From an uncultured Aquimarina sp. (GTDB lineage Bacteria; Bacteroidota; Bacteroidia; Flavobacteriales; Flavobacteriaceae), in NCBI GenBank assembly GCA_947498705.1, contig CANMLW010000022.1:1-51258 (forward strand): 51,258 nt of DNA, written 5' to 3'. This document shows positions 24,609-33,324 of the stretch, one piece after another. The translations under genes and the position numbers were made by a program. The notes below the pieces were generated by a model. That model searched no databases. It was not told the DNA's origin and saw only the letters and a program-made list of their open reading frames with translations. Position 1 is the first letter of the stretch. Each line of letters begins with the position of its first letter.

Positions 24609-24639
24609 GAACAATTTAAGACACTCACTGTATGTGTCT
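24609..24639 (-). promoter_or_regulatory. Conserved peptide-gene leader element, copy 3
   Basis: AGACAC-ATACAGTGA-GTGTCT, then TTAAATTGTTCGC on the minus strand: the core of copies 1 and 2, but without the CGCG hairpin. No gene lies directly upstream here, so the element belongs to the peptide message and is not merely the end of an upstream gene. Confidence 0.7.
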
Positions 24640-24816
24640 TTGTATTAATTTTAAATCTGTTTTTACGCAAATAAAAGGTAACATGTGTAGCTAAACGCCC
24701 CAATAGAAGAATTGGTTCCTTTTTTTACTCAGACAACTATTCCTTTTTCTACAGAATTATAAACCATGGTATCTATGGATATCCAACTCATCTAAAAATG
24801 ATCTAAATGAGCACAA

Positions 24817-24843
24817 AAAAAAGGAGCATATAGCTCCTTTTTT
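24817..24843. terminator. Bidirectional terminator downstream of AraC regulator 2
   Basis: Stem AAAAAAGGAGC/GCTCCTTTTTT with loop ATATA; counterpart of the hairpin at 20081-20104. Confidence 0.85.
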
Positions 24844-25014
24844 AACTCTCTATTCATTTCCAAGAACCCTACATTGTGTACTTTGAAGTAGAGAAACTCT
24901 GCAAAAAACACAAAGTTCATTTTTTGATTTACGTTACTAATTATATATACATGATTACTCTTATATATAAATGCAAATAAAGCCTAATAACAAATCTTGG
25001 TCGCCCCAATAGAT

Positions 25015-26181
25015 CTATTGGTCCTTCTTATTTTTTAAGAATGCTTGTTTTTTGAATTCTGAAGGAGAAATACCAACCATATTTCTAAATATCCTATTGA
25101 AACTAGTTTTCGAATTAAAACCACATTCATATGCAATCGCTAATAAGGTAATATTATCATAAGTAGGATCATTCAATTTTCTCATAACTTCTTTTACTCT
25201 ATAACCATTTATATAGTTATAAAAAGAGATGTTCATATGCTGATTAAGTAACGTAGATATTTTTTTATCCGAAGTAGAAAGTAACTCTGCAAGATAGCCT
25301 AACGATAAATCGGGTTCAAGAAACAATTCTTCTTTTTCTATAAGGTTTTTGAGTAATACTCCTAAATCCTTCATTTCTGATTTATCGTATTTTGAACGTA
25401 TCCCTTCTTTCTTACTAATAAACGTTTCTGTTTTTTTTTGCGTTTCCTTAGGAAAATGATATTCAAATAAAAACATTGGTAATAAAACTCTAGACTGCGC
25501 AAGACCATGATACCCCAAGTATCCCAGTAAAAAGACTATTCCTATAGATATAAGAAAAAAGCTATTCCAAGATAATTCTCCCCAAAACAATTCTCCTAAT
25601 GTAAAAAGTAAATCGACCCCTATAATTGTCAAAACACCTATTAATAACTTTTTTATCCACCCCAAATCAACACTATCCGTATTAGAATGATAGTGCAAAA
25701 TAACGTGTTGTATTCTATTTAAAATATATAATGAAATAAAGCAACAGATTACAGAATAGGCATTTATGACAGATATAAAATCATCACAAATCCTTAAATA
25801 TTCAAAAAGATACTCATCGGTATACATAGAAATGAAATAAGGAATCGTAAAAAATGTGAAATATATAAAAGGAACTACAAAGTATTTAGCATTTTTTCGA
25901 AGCAAACTTTTTGAAGATAAAAAAATAGACTTTACATACAATAATAGTAAAGGTCCAATTAAAATGGCTGCACCATCCTGAACAATAAAAGTGCTATAAA
26001 ACAATAACAGATGTTCATGTAAAATAGCATAAAAACTAAGTAATGTGCACAGGACTATTAAAAATATAACGAAAAGGATTTTTTTATGATACCCTTTCTC
26101 TTTACTCTTAAAAAAAAGGTACAGAATAACTATATTAATAAAGAACCCCAACCAAAAAACAAAATCTAAAAACAATTCCAA
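25015..26181 (-). CDS. Membrane AraC-family regulator 2, 388 aa
   Basis: A paralogue of the regulator at 20357-21511 over its full length: same start (MELFLDFVFWLGFFINIVIL), same run of hydrophobic segments to about residue 230, shared stretches such as YHSNTDSVDLGWIKKLLIG and ILLYVKSIFL-type pieces, and a C-terminal AraC domain (ITLLAIAYECGFNSKTSFNRIF, then VGISPSEFKKQ). Its stop codon lies inside the palindrome CCAATAGATCTATTGG. It heads the second peptide group (24187-24579) in the same relative position as its paralogue heads the first, which suggests each regulator belongs to one duplicated peptide cassette. Confidence 0.9.
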   Translation of the reverse strand: MELFLDFVFWLGFFINIVILYLFFKSKEKGYHKKILFVIFLIVLCTLLSFYAILHEHLLLFYSTFIVQDGAAILIGPLLLLYVKSIFLSSKSLLRKNAKYFVVPFIYFTFFTIPYFISMYTDEYLFEYLRICDDFISVINAYSVICCFISLYILNRIQHVILHYHSNTDSVDLGWIKKLLIGVLTIIGVDLLFTLGELFWGELSWNSFFLISIGIVFLLGYLGYHGLAQSRVLLPMFLFEYHFPKETQKKTETFISKKEGIRSKYDKSEMKDLGVLLKNLIEKEELFLEPDLSLGYLAELLSTSDKKISTLLNQHMNISFYNYINGYRVKEVMRKLNDPTYDNITLLAIAYECGFNSKTSFNRIFRNMVGISPSEFKKQAFLKNKKDQ

Positions 26182-26429
26182 TACAAATCTGATTAGAGCT
26201 TTAATATAAACGAATACTCAAAAAAAATACTTTAGCAAGTAGTTGCATTCTTAAATAAAAGCATATTTTTTACTATCCAATCCAAACATAGCAAAATTTT
26301 ATATTGAACAAATGAATTGTTAAAGAAATGTAATGAACCCATTGAAATAAGTCTCTCTTTTAAAAAGATATTCTCATTACTTTTAAAAACCTGTAATTTT
26401 AGGTTAAATTGTAAGACTAAAGAATAGAT

Positions 26430-26975
26430 ATGATGATAAAAACAGTAATTTTTTCTTTGATTTTATTTATTTGTGCACCCTCTATTAATGCACAAGATTT
26501 GGTTCAAAACCCATCTAAAACCACAATCGATTTTAAGATTAAAAACCTGGGTCTTAATGTAGACGGAAACTTTTCTGATATCAAAATCGAAAGTAACTTT
26601 AATATCAACGCACTAAATGATAGTTATTTGAACGCTACTATAAAAGTAAGTTCTATAGATACAGGAAACAAAACAAGAAACAAAAGCTTGTCTGAAAAAG
26701 ACTATTTTGATACTAATACGTACCAAAATATACAGTTAAAATCTACTACTATCAAAAAGAAATCGGAAACCACTTATCTGTTGACAGCCCAATTAACTAT
26801 AAAGAATACAACCAAAACGGTTACAATACCATTACAATTATCAGAAAATGGTTCTTCTGTAACATTAACTTCATACTTCGAACTGAATAGAAGAGATTAC
26901 AACGTAGGAAAGAAAAGTTGGGTAATGTCTGATACCGTAAAAATAAATGTAGTATACAGTGCAACTCGTTCATAA
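26430..26975 (+). CDS. YceI-like periplasmic lipid-binding protein
   Basis: A 181-residue exported protein: signal peptide MMIKTVIFSLILFICAPSINA, then a YceI-type beta-barrel (STTIDFKIKNLGLNVDGNFSDIKIE-like opening, SLSEKDYFDTNTYQNIQLKSTTI, and the C-terminal FELNRRDYNVG). YceI proteins bind long isoprenoid or fatty lipids in the periplasm. The flavoprotein gene starts at or just after its stop codon, which makes it the first gene of the type III PKS operon and hints that the product is a lipid that needs carriage. No consensus promoter is obvious in the 248 bp upstream. Confidence 0.85.
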   Translation: MMIKTVIFSLILFICAPSINAQDLVQNPSKTTIDFKIKNLGLNVDGNFSDIKIESNFNINALNDSYLNATIKVSSIDTGNKTRNKSLSEKDYFDTNTYQNIQLKSTTIKKKSETTYLLTAQLTIKNTTKTVTIPLQLSENGSSVTLTSYFELNRRDYNVGKKSWVMSDTVKINVVYSATRS

Positions 26976-26976
26976 T

Positions 26977-28125
26977 TTGACAGAACACAACGATAAAAAT
27001 CAGGTAATAATAATTGGTGGGGGTCTTGCTGGTTTGGTAAGTGCCATTCACCTTTCTAAAAAAGGATTGCAGGTACTTGTTATAGAAAAAAACACCTATC
27101 CAAATCATAAAGTATGTGGTGAATATGTTTCTAATGAAGTATTACCATATCTAGAATCCATTGGCTTTATCCCAGCTACTTTTGGCGCCAAAAAAATAGA
27201 AAAGATTAATTTAAGTAGTTCTAAGAGTAATAGCATCAAAACCAACTTACCTCTTGGGGGTTTTAGTATTAGTCGATATACCCTGGATCATGAATTGGCT
27301 AAGAACGCAATCAAAAATGGAGTTACTATTAGTATTGATACTGTTGTTAACATAGAATTTAAGAAGGATACATTTTTTGTTTATACCAAAAATAATGAAA
27401 TCCACACCTCTAGAATAGCTATTGGGGCGTATGGCAAACGAGCAAACATAGATGTTAAATTGAAACGAACATTTATTCAAAACGATTCTCCGTACTTAGC
27501 TATAAAAGGGCATTATAAAGGAGATTTTCCCGAAGATTTGGTTGGGCTTCATAATTTCAAAGGAGGATATTGCGGGGTTTCAAAAATTGAAAACAATCAT
27601 ATCAATATATGCTACATTACTACTTATAAATCGTTTAAAAAGTATAAAAACATTGATGACTTTCAGGATCAGGTATTATGTCAAAATATACATCTAAAAA
27701 AACTTCTTAAAAACACAGAAGTTGTATTTTCTAAACCGATAAGCATTAGTCAAATTTCATTTTCATCAAAAAATCTTATAGAGCAACATGTATTAATGTG
27801 TGGAGATACTGCAGGTATGATTCATCCATTATGCGGTAACGGTATGGGAATGGCAATTCATGCCGCACAAATACTATCAACGCTTATATTAGAGTATTTT
27901 AATAATAAAGCGATATCTAGACAAACCCTAGAAAAAAAATATACCCTGGCCTGGGAAAAAGAATTTGGACAACGATTAAAAATGGGTCGAATTTTGGCAG
28001 TATTGTTTAGAATAAATGTTTTTTCTGAGCTTGTAATATGGGGACTAAAAATAATGCCTTGGTTGTTGCCATTGATTATAAAGCGTACGCATGGCAAACC
28101 CTTAAAACCCTTAACAAGTCTATGA
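26977..28125 (+). CDS. FAD-dependent oxidoreductase (geranylgeranyl reductase/monooxygenase family)
   Basis: A flavoprotein of the GGR/PHBH superfamily. The N-terminal dinucleotide site VIIIGGGLAGLVSAIHLSKKG is followed by the FAD ribose/GG doublet region, with the second FAD motif MCGDTAGMIHPLCGNGMGMAIHAA near residue 270-295. The C terminus has a hydrophobic stretch (FSELVIWGLKIMPWLLPLII) that may anchor it to the membrane. I choose TTG at 26977, one base after the YceI stop; GTG at 26959 is the alternative. Together with the methyltransferase and type III PKS it resembles the srsABC alkylresorcinol pathway, where such an enzyme hydroxylates the ring. Confidence 0.88.
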   Translation: MTEHNDKNQVIIIGGGLAGLVSAIHLSKKGLQVLVIEKNTYPNHKVCGEYVSNEVLPYLESIGFIPATFGAKKIEKINLSSSKSNSIKTNLPLGGFSISRYTLDHELAKNAIKNGVTISIDTVVNIEFKKDTFFVYTKNNEIHTSRIAIGAYGKRANIDVKLKRTFIQNDSPYLAIKGHYKGDFPEDLVGLHNFKGGYCGVSKIENNHINICYITTYKSFKKYKNIDDFQDQVLCQNIHLKKLLKNTEVVFSKPISISQISFSSKNLIEQHVLMCGDTAGMIHPLCGNGMGMAIHAAQILSTLILEYFNNKAISRQTLEKKYTLAWEKEFGQRLKMGRILAVLFRINVFSELVIWGLKIMPWLLPLIIKRTHGKPLKPLTSL

Positions 28126-28823
28126 TAAACACAAAACAACGAAGTGATCGTTCTGAAATTATGGATGACTTTGCCTTAACCGGTGAAGTTTTAAAAAATA
28201 CGCTGGATCAAATCGCTACCATCAACAAATTATTGGGAGGCAATAATGTAACCTTAAACGGAATAAAAAAAATACTCCCGAAACAACCTGATAAAAAAAC
28301 AGTCGTTATTGTAGATTTGGGATGCGGAAATGGTGATATGCTAAGAGCTGTAGCTCGTTTGTGTAAGAAAAGAAAACAACCCTGTAAATTGATAGGAATA
28401 GATGCCAATGAATATACGTTGAAATATGCTCGGGATTTATCAAAAGAATATCCCGAAATAAGTTACATAAATCAGGACATTTTATCTGATAATTTTGATG
28501 GACTATCTTGTGACATCATATTGTCTACATTATTCTTTCATCATTTTACAACCACTGAAATTGAAAATGTAATAACTGTACTTTTAAAAAAAGTACAGTT
28601 AGGTATCGTTATTAATGATTTACATAGACATCCTGTAGCGTATTACCTATTCAAACTAATATGCATTTTTATCAAGAACCCAATGGTGAAAAATGATGGG
28701 TTAGTATCAATTTTAAGAGGATTCAAAAAAAAGGAATTGCAACAAATAGCGACTCAATTCGAAGAAAGAAGCAACATTAAGTGGAAATGGGCTTTTCGCT
28801 ATCAATGGATAATAAAAAAATAA
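28122..28823 (+). CDS. Class I SAM-dependent methyltransferase
   Basis: A 233-residue methyltransferase with motif I VIVDLGCGNGDMLRAVA, an acidic residue binding the SAM ribose (KLIGIDANEYTLKYA) and motif IV-like CDIILSTLFFHHFTTTEI. The ATG at 28122 overlaps the flavoprotein stop as ATGA, which fixes the start (an in-frame upstream start at 28038 would overlap by 88 bp). The type III PKS gene begins on the base after its stop. By position it should O- or C-methylate the polyketide ring. Confidence 0.9.
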   Translation: MINTKQRSDRSEIMDDFALTGEVLKNTLDQIATINKLLGGNNVTLNGIKKILPKQPDKKTVVIVDLGCGNGDMLRAVARLCKKRKQPCKLIGIDANEYTLKYARDLSKEYPEISYINQDILSDNFDGLSCDIILSTLFFHHFTTTEIENVITVLLKKVQLGIVINDLHRHPVAYYLFKLICIFIKNPMVKNDGLVSILRGFKKKELQQIATQFEERSNIKWKWAFRYQWIIKK

Positions 28824-29876
28824 ATGAGTGTAAAAATAGTTTCTGTTGCTAAGCAACTACCACAATATAATCGGTCTACAAAAGAAATTCTTCCTTATAT
28901 AAAAGTTTGGTTAGAAGGACAAGAAAAACGTTTTCAACGTAAAGTATTAAAAATATTCGAAAATGCGGGAGTGGATCGACGATACTCTATTATGGATGCT
29001 CATGAGGTTTTTCTGAATACTTCTTTTGAAGAAAAAAATGAAATTTATAAAAGAGAGTCTATTACACTTGCCGAAAACGCTTTGACCAAAGCACTCACAA
29101 AAGCGCAATTAAAGCCACAAGACCTGGATTATATCATTACCGTAAGTTGTACCGGGATTATGATTCCTTCTTTAGATGCTTATTTAATAAATAATCTGGA
29201 TATGCGACAGGATATCGTGCGATTGCCAGTAACCGAAATGGGGTGCGCCGCAGGGGTATCGGGGATGATTTATGCAAAAAACTTTTTAAAATCTAACCCC
29301 AATAAACGAGCTGCTGTAATAGCAGTAGAATCGCCTACTGCAACTTTTCAGTTAGAAGACTTCTCTATGGTAAACATTGTGAGTGCTGCAATTTTTGGAG
29401 ATGGAGCTGCGGCGATGATTGTTTCTTCTCATGAAAATGACCAAGGTCCTAAAATTATAGACGAAGCTATGTATCATTTTTATAATGCAGAACATATGAT
29501 GGGATTCCAACTACGTAATACAGGCCTTCAAATGATATTAGACAAATCGGTACCAGAAACCATTGCTAGTCATTTTCCAAATATTGTACACCCTTTTTTA
29601 GAAAAAAATAACCTAACGATTGAAGACATTAATCATTTAATTTTTCACCCAGGCGGAAAAAAAATAGTACAAACCATAGAAGAGCTTTTTGGATCCCTTG
29701 GTAAAAATATAGACGACACCAAAGAAATCCTTAAATTGTATGGAAATATGTCTAGTGCCACTGTATTATATGTATTAGAACGGTTTATGGATAAAAAACC
29801 AGCAACTGGTGATAAAGGGTTACTATTAAGTTTTGGCCCGGGATTTTCTGCACAAAGAACATTAATAGAATGGTAA
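28824..29876 (+). CDS. Type III polyketide synthase (chalcone/stilbene synthase family)
   Basis: A 350-residue ketosynthase homodimer-type enzyme that extends an acyl starter with malonyl units and folds it to a resorcinol, phloroglucinol or pyrone. The catalytic triad is visible: Cys141 (TEMGCAAGVSG), His275 (IFHPGGKKI) and Asn308 (YGNMSSATV). GFGPGFSAQ-type C terminus (SFGPGFSAQRTLIEW) is standard. The start follows the methyltransferase stop without a gap, and the enoyl reductase gene overlaps its end by 7 bp. Its starter is probably a fatty acyl group from the neighbouring FAS-type genes. Confidence 0.95.
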   Translation: MSVKIVSVAKQLPQYNRSTKEILPYIKVWLEGQEKRFQRKVLKIFENAGVDRRYSIMDAHEVFLNTSFEEKNEIYKRESITLAENALTKALTKAQLKPQDLDYIITVSCTGIMIPSLDAYLINNLDMRQDIVRLPVTEMGCAAGVSGMIYAKNFLKSNPNKRAAVIAVESPTATFQLEDFSMVNIVSAAIFGDGAAAMIVSSHENDQGPKIIDEAMYHFYNAEHMMGFQLRNTGLQMILDKSVPETIASHFPNIVHPFLEKNNLTIEDINHLIFHPGGKKIVQTIEELFGSLGKNIDDTKEILKLYGNMSSATVLYVLERFMDKKPATGDKGLLLSFGPGFSAQRTLIEW

Positions 29877-30664
29877 AAGATACAACACACAATAATTGGG
29901 CTATTATTTTGGGAGGATCTAGCGGATTGGGCCTTGCCAGTGCACAAAAACTAGCACAACATGGCTACAACATATGTATAATTCATAGAAACCGAAAAAC
30001 AGAACTCAATCATATTGCTCAGGAATTCGAACACATAAAAAAACGTAACGTATCATTTATATCCTTTAATATAGATGCAACTAATAAAGAAAAACGTACC
30101 GAGGTAATTTTGGACTTAAAAGAAATATTAGGTAAGAATGCTAAGATCAATGTTTTGATACATAGCATTGCCAAAGGTAATCTAAAACCGATGGTTTCTG
30201 ATTCTAAAAACACTTTGCTTAACGACGACTTTCGATTAACCATTAATGCGATGGCTATTAGTCTATATGATTGGACTGTCGACTTGTTCGAAGCAAAATT
30301 GTTTGCTAATGATACTCGAATCATCAGTTTTACTAGTGAAGGTAACACCAAGGCCTGGCAACATTATGCAGCCGTTTCTGCCGCCAAAGTAACCTTAGAA
30401 GCAATTACACGAAACATTGCCCTCGAGTTTGCTGCATATGGAATTAAAGCAAACTGTATTCAGGCGGGTGTTACAGATACCCAATCATTAAGAAGGATAC
30501 CGGGGAGTGATCAGATCATAGAGCATTCTATAAAAAGAAATCCATATCATAGACTCACACAGCCCAATGATATTGCTAATGTTGTTTATCTTTTATGTAC
30601 AAAAGAAGCAGCATGGATAAATGGTACTACGATACCTGTTGATGGAGGTGAGCATTTAAGTTAA
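29870..30664 (+). CDS. SDR enoyl-ACP reductase (FabL/FabI-like)
   Basis: A 264-residue short-chain reductase with the nucleotide motif LGGSSGLGLASAQKL and the active pair Tyr166/Lys173 spaced Y-x6-K (HYAAVSAAKVTLEAITR). That spacing is typical of enoyl-ACP reductases, whereas ketoreductases use Y-x3-K. The stretch GIKANCIQAGVTDTQSLRRIPG parallels the FabL substrate lid. It would reduce the enoyl-ACP made by the dehydratase in the same operon. It overlaps the PKS gene by 7 bp. Confidence 0.87.
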   Translation: MVKDTTHNNWAIILGGSSGLGLASAQKLAQHGYNICIIHRNRKTELNHIAQEFEHIKKRNVSFISFNIDATNKEKRTEVILDLKEILGKNAKINVLIHSIAKGNLKPMVSDSKNTLLNDDFRLTINAMAISLYDWTVDLFEAKLFANDTRIISFTSEGNTKAWQHYAAVSAAKVTLEAITRNIALEFAAYGIKANCIQAGVTDTQSLRRIPGSDQIIEHSIKRNPYHRLTQPNDIANVVYLLCTKEAAWINGTTIPVDGGEHLS

Positions 30665-30666
30665 TT

Positions 30667-31101
30667 ATGAATACAACAGAAATTATATCTCTACTCCCCT
30701 ATCAGGCGCCTTTCTTATTTGTGGATGCAATCGAAACCGTATCAGAAAATAATATTAAAGGCTCTTATACTTTAAAAAAAGATGAATACTTTTATAAAGG
30801 CCACTTTAAGAATAACCCCATTACTCCAGGTGTAATTTTAACCGAAATTATGGCGCAAATTGGAGTGGTTTGTCTGGGTATATATTTAATGAAAGATACT
30901 ATAGAAAAGCAATACAAACCTTCAATAGCACTTACGTCTAATAGTATTGATTTTTTCTTACCTGTTTTCCCTAACGAAAAAGTAACAGTGGTTTCAGAAA
31001 AAGAATATTTCAGGTTTAATAAATTAAAATGTCATGTAAAATTATTCAATGAAAAAGAAGCATTGGTATGCAGAGGGTATATCGCTGGCATGATTAAATA
31101 A
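30667..31101 (+). CDS. FabZ-like 3-hydroxyacyl-ACP dehydratase
   Basis: A hot-dog fold dehydratase of 144 residues with the catalytic pair His46 (YKGHFKNNPITPGVI) and Glu60 (LTEIMAQIG), as in FabZ. It removes water from 3-hydroxyacyl-ACP to give the trans-2-enoyl form. It lies 2 bp after the reductase gene and 1 bp before the ketosynthase gene, so coupled translation is likely. It is a pathway copy, unlinked to lipid A or other fatty-acid genes in this window. Confidence 0.92.
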   Translation: MNTTEIISLLPYQAPFLFVDAIETVSENNIKGSYTLKKDEYFYKGHFKNNPITPGVILTEIMAQIGVVCLGIYLMKDTIEKQYKPSIALTSNSIDFFLPVFPNEKVTVVSEKEYFRFNKLKCHVKLFNEKEALVCRGYIAGMIK

Positions 31102-31102
31102 T

Positions 31103-32377
31103 ATGGATAAGAAAAGAATTGTTATAACAGGTATGGGGGTTGTTGCTCCAAATGGGATAGGTCTTTCCTCCTTTACCAATGCCATTAAAAATGGTACATC
31201 GGGTATTCTATTTTACAAAGAGCTGGAAGAACTTGGCTTTTCTTGTTGTATCGGTGGAATTCCAAAAATTACTGAAGAACTTAAAGAGCACTATTTCACA
31301 TCACTACAATTACGTAATTTTAATAGTTCGGGTATTCTATACGGCTGTATTGCAGGTATCGATGCCTGGAAAGATGCAGGGTTAGAAACAGATGTAACTG
31401 ATGTAGACTTTGATAGCGGAACCATTTTTGGTACAGGAACCTCTGGTGTAGAAAAATTTAGAGAAGCAATCTACAAATTAGATGACAAGAAGGTAAAACG
31501 ATTAGGAAGCACAGTTGTTGCGCAAACAATGGCTAGTGGTATAAGCGCATATCTTGGAGGTATGTTAGGTTTGGGAAACCAGGTTACTACTAACTCATCG
31601 GCATGTAGTACGGGTACTGAAGCTATTATAATGGGATTCGATCGCATTCAATCTGGTAAAGCAAAACGTATGCTAGTTGGTAGTTGTAGCGATCATGGCC
31701 CTTATCTTTGGGGTGGCTTTGATGCTATGCGCGTAATGACCTATAAGCACAATGATACACCAGAAAAAGGGTCCCGACCTATGAGTGTTTCGGCGTCTGG
31801 TTTTGTGCCTGGTAGTGGTGCTGGTGCAATGGTACTAGAATCGTTAGAAAGTGCCAAAAAAAGAGGAGCAACTATATATGCAGAAGTTTTGGGAGGAGCC
31901 ATCAACTCTGGAGGACAAAAAAACGGAGGAACTATGACAGCTCCTAACCCCAAAGCGGTAGTACAATGTATAAAAGATGCACTAAAAAACTCTGAGGTAA
32001 TTGCCCATGAAATTGACTTAATAAATGGTCACTTAACAGCTACATCGAAAGATGCACAAGAAATAGAAAGCTGGACAAAAGCATTGCAATTAAAAGGTAC
32101 TAATTTTCCTCATATCCAATCCTTAAAATCTATGATTGGACATTGTCTTGCGGCTGCAGGTTCTATAGAAAGTGTATCTTCTGTATTACAGTTAAGCCAA
32201 GGTTTTATATTTCCGACAGTTAATTGCGAAGATATTCATCCAGAAATTTCTACCATGATCAATAGCAATAAGCTATCCGATAAATTGATTTCTAAACCTC
32301 TAAAAATTATTGCCAAAGCAAGTTTTGGTTTTGGTGATGTAAATGCCTGTGTACTTTTTAAAAAATTTGATTCATAA
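31103..32377 (+). CDS. Beta-ketoacyl-ACP synthase (FabF-like)
   Basis: A 424-residue condensing enzyme with the Cys168-His310-His347 catalytic set (NSSACSTGTEA, LINGHLTATSKDAQE, SMIGHCLAAAGS). This is the full FabF/KAS II pattern, with no chain-length-factor substitution of the Cys. It condenses malonyl-ACP with the growing acyl chain. As part of the operon it probably makes a particular fatty starter for the type III PKS. The ACP gene follows 18 bp downstream. Confidence 0.93.
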   Translation: MDKKRIVITGMGVVAPNGIGLSSFTNAIKNGTSGILFYKELEELGFSCCIGGIPKITEELKEHYFTSLQLRNFNSSGILYGCIAGIDAWKDAGLETDVTDVDFDSGTIFGTGTSGVEKFREAIYKLDDKKVKRLGSTVVAQTMASGISAYLGGMLGLGNQVTTNSSACSTGTEAIIMGFDRIQSGKAKRMLVGSCSDHGPYLWGGFDAMRVMTYKHNDTPEKGSRPMSVSASGFVPGSGAGAMVLESLESAKKRGATIYAEVLGGAINSGGQKNGGTMTAPNPKAVVQCIKDALKNSEVIAHEIDLINGHLTATSKDAQEIESWTKALQLKGTNFPHIQSLKSMIGHCLAAAGSIESVSSVLQLSQGFIFPTVNCEDIHPEISTMINSNKLSDKLISKPLKIIAKASFGFGDVNACVLFKKFDS

Positions 32378-32395
32378 TAACTATAGAATATAAAA

Positions 32396-32650
32396 ATGAC
32401 CAAAGAAGAATTAATAACATCGTTAAAAACAATTGTAAAACCATATATCCAGGATGAAGAAGCATTTAATAATCTAACAGAGGAAACCGACTTTATTAAT
32501 GATTTGAAGATTAACTCTGCCAATCTTGTAGATGTTGTTTTGGATGTAGAAGATAAATTTGACATCGAGATCGATAACGATTCTATGGAAAAGATGCTAT
32601 CGGTAAAAGCCGCAATAGATATTATTACCAACAAATTAAATCAAAAATGA
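32396..32650 (+). CDS. Acyl carrier protein
   Basis: An 84-residue acidic four-helix carrier protein. The phosphopantetheine serine is Ser41 in DLKINSANLVDVVLDVE; the usual D-S-L reads N-S-A-N-L here, so it departs from housekeeping AcpP. It shuttles acyl intermediates among the KS, dehydratase and reductase of the operon. Its last 4 bases overlap the start of the phosphopantetheinyl transferase gene, which would activate it. Confidence 0.92.
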   Translation: MTKEELITSLKTIVKPYIQDEEAFNNLTEETDFINDLKINSANLVDVVLDVEDKFDIEIDNDSMEKMLSVKAAIDIITNKLNQK

Positions 32651-33225
32651 TCGGTAATGATATAATAGATTTACAGCTGGCTGCTCAAGAAAGTAACTGG
32701 CAACGAAAAGGTTTTTTACAAAAGATATTTACTGCTTCAGAACAAAACCTTATTCTATCCAGTAAAAATTCTTTTCAAGTAGTTTGGCGATTGTGGAGCA
32801 TGAAAGAAAGTGCCTATAAAATTCATGTTCAGCAACATTCCAAACGTTTTTTTGCCCCTCAAAAATTCGAATGTTTCATACAAAGTAAAACCGATGGACT
32901 GGTGTGTTTTGATAGCACAAAGTACCTCACAACATCTGTAACAACTCCCCAATACATCTACTCGATTGCAACCACAAAAACAATTCAAAATAACTCAACT
33001 TCATGTTTCAAAATTAATTCGACATCAAGACTCAATCAACGACAAGCAACTTATCATAACCTAAAATCTACTATTAGTAATCGTCATAAAACACTTTTTG
33101 ATACGTTAGCTCTAAAAAAGAACGCTGCAGGAGTTCCTTCGTTATATCAAAATGACCAAATATTAACACTCTCTTTTTCAATTTCACATCATGGAAACTA
33201 TGGATTAGTTTCTATCCAAAATTAA
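32647..33225 (+). CDS. 4'-phosphopantetheinyl transferase superfamily protein
   Basis: A 192-residue transferase that moves the phosphopantetheine arm of coenzyme A to ACP. The N-terminal MIGNDIIDLQLA holds the metal-binding Asp, and the signature WSMKESAYK supplies Glu and Lys. SFSISHHGNYGLVSI closes the fold. It overlaps the ACP gene by 4 bp, so the dedicated ACP probably has a dedicated activating enzyme. It is the last gene of the operon. Confidence 0.9.
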   Translation: MIGNDIIDLQLAAQESNWQRKGFLQKIFTASEQNLILSSKNSFQVVWRLWSMKESAYKIHVQQHSKRFFAPQKFECFIQSKTDGLVCFDSTKYLTTSVTTPQYIYSIATTKTIQNNSTSCFKINSTSRLNQRQATYHNLKSTISNRHKTLFDTLALKKNAAGVPSLYQNDQILTLSFSISHHGNYGLVSIQN

Positions 33226-33324
33226 ATCAGACACCATGAAACAAACCATATCAAAGTTTTTATACACAACAAAAATGATTGTTTGGTGAGTGCTATGTAA
33301 CATCTAAAAAAATATCGTAAACAC

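Larger units (their letters stand above)
24580..25014. other. Intergenic region between peptide pair and AraC regulator 2
   Basis: No gene is seen. The region holds leader element copy 3, the hairpin palindrome at 24700-24715 (CCAAT-AGAAGA-ATTGG followed by a T-tract), the terminator at 24817-24843, and a second CCAAT palindrome at 25006-25021 that covers the AraC stop codon. No clear copy of the 31-bp activator box was found; a weak -7-like TTTATTTG lies near 24669-24676 (minus). Confidence 0.65.

Noticed and set aside
15899..26181. Mobile element carrying the peptide island
   Set aside because: Although next to a tRNA gene, no integrase, transposase, direct repeat of the tRNA end or att-like site was found, so transfer is not claimed.
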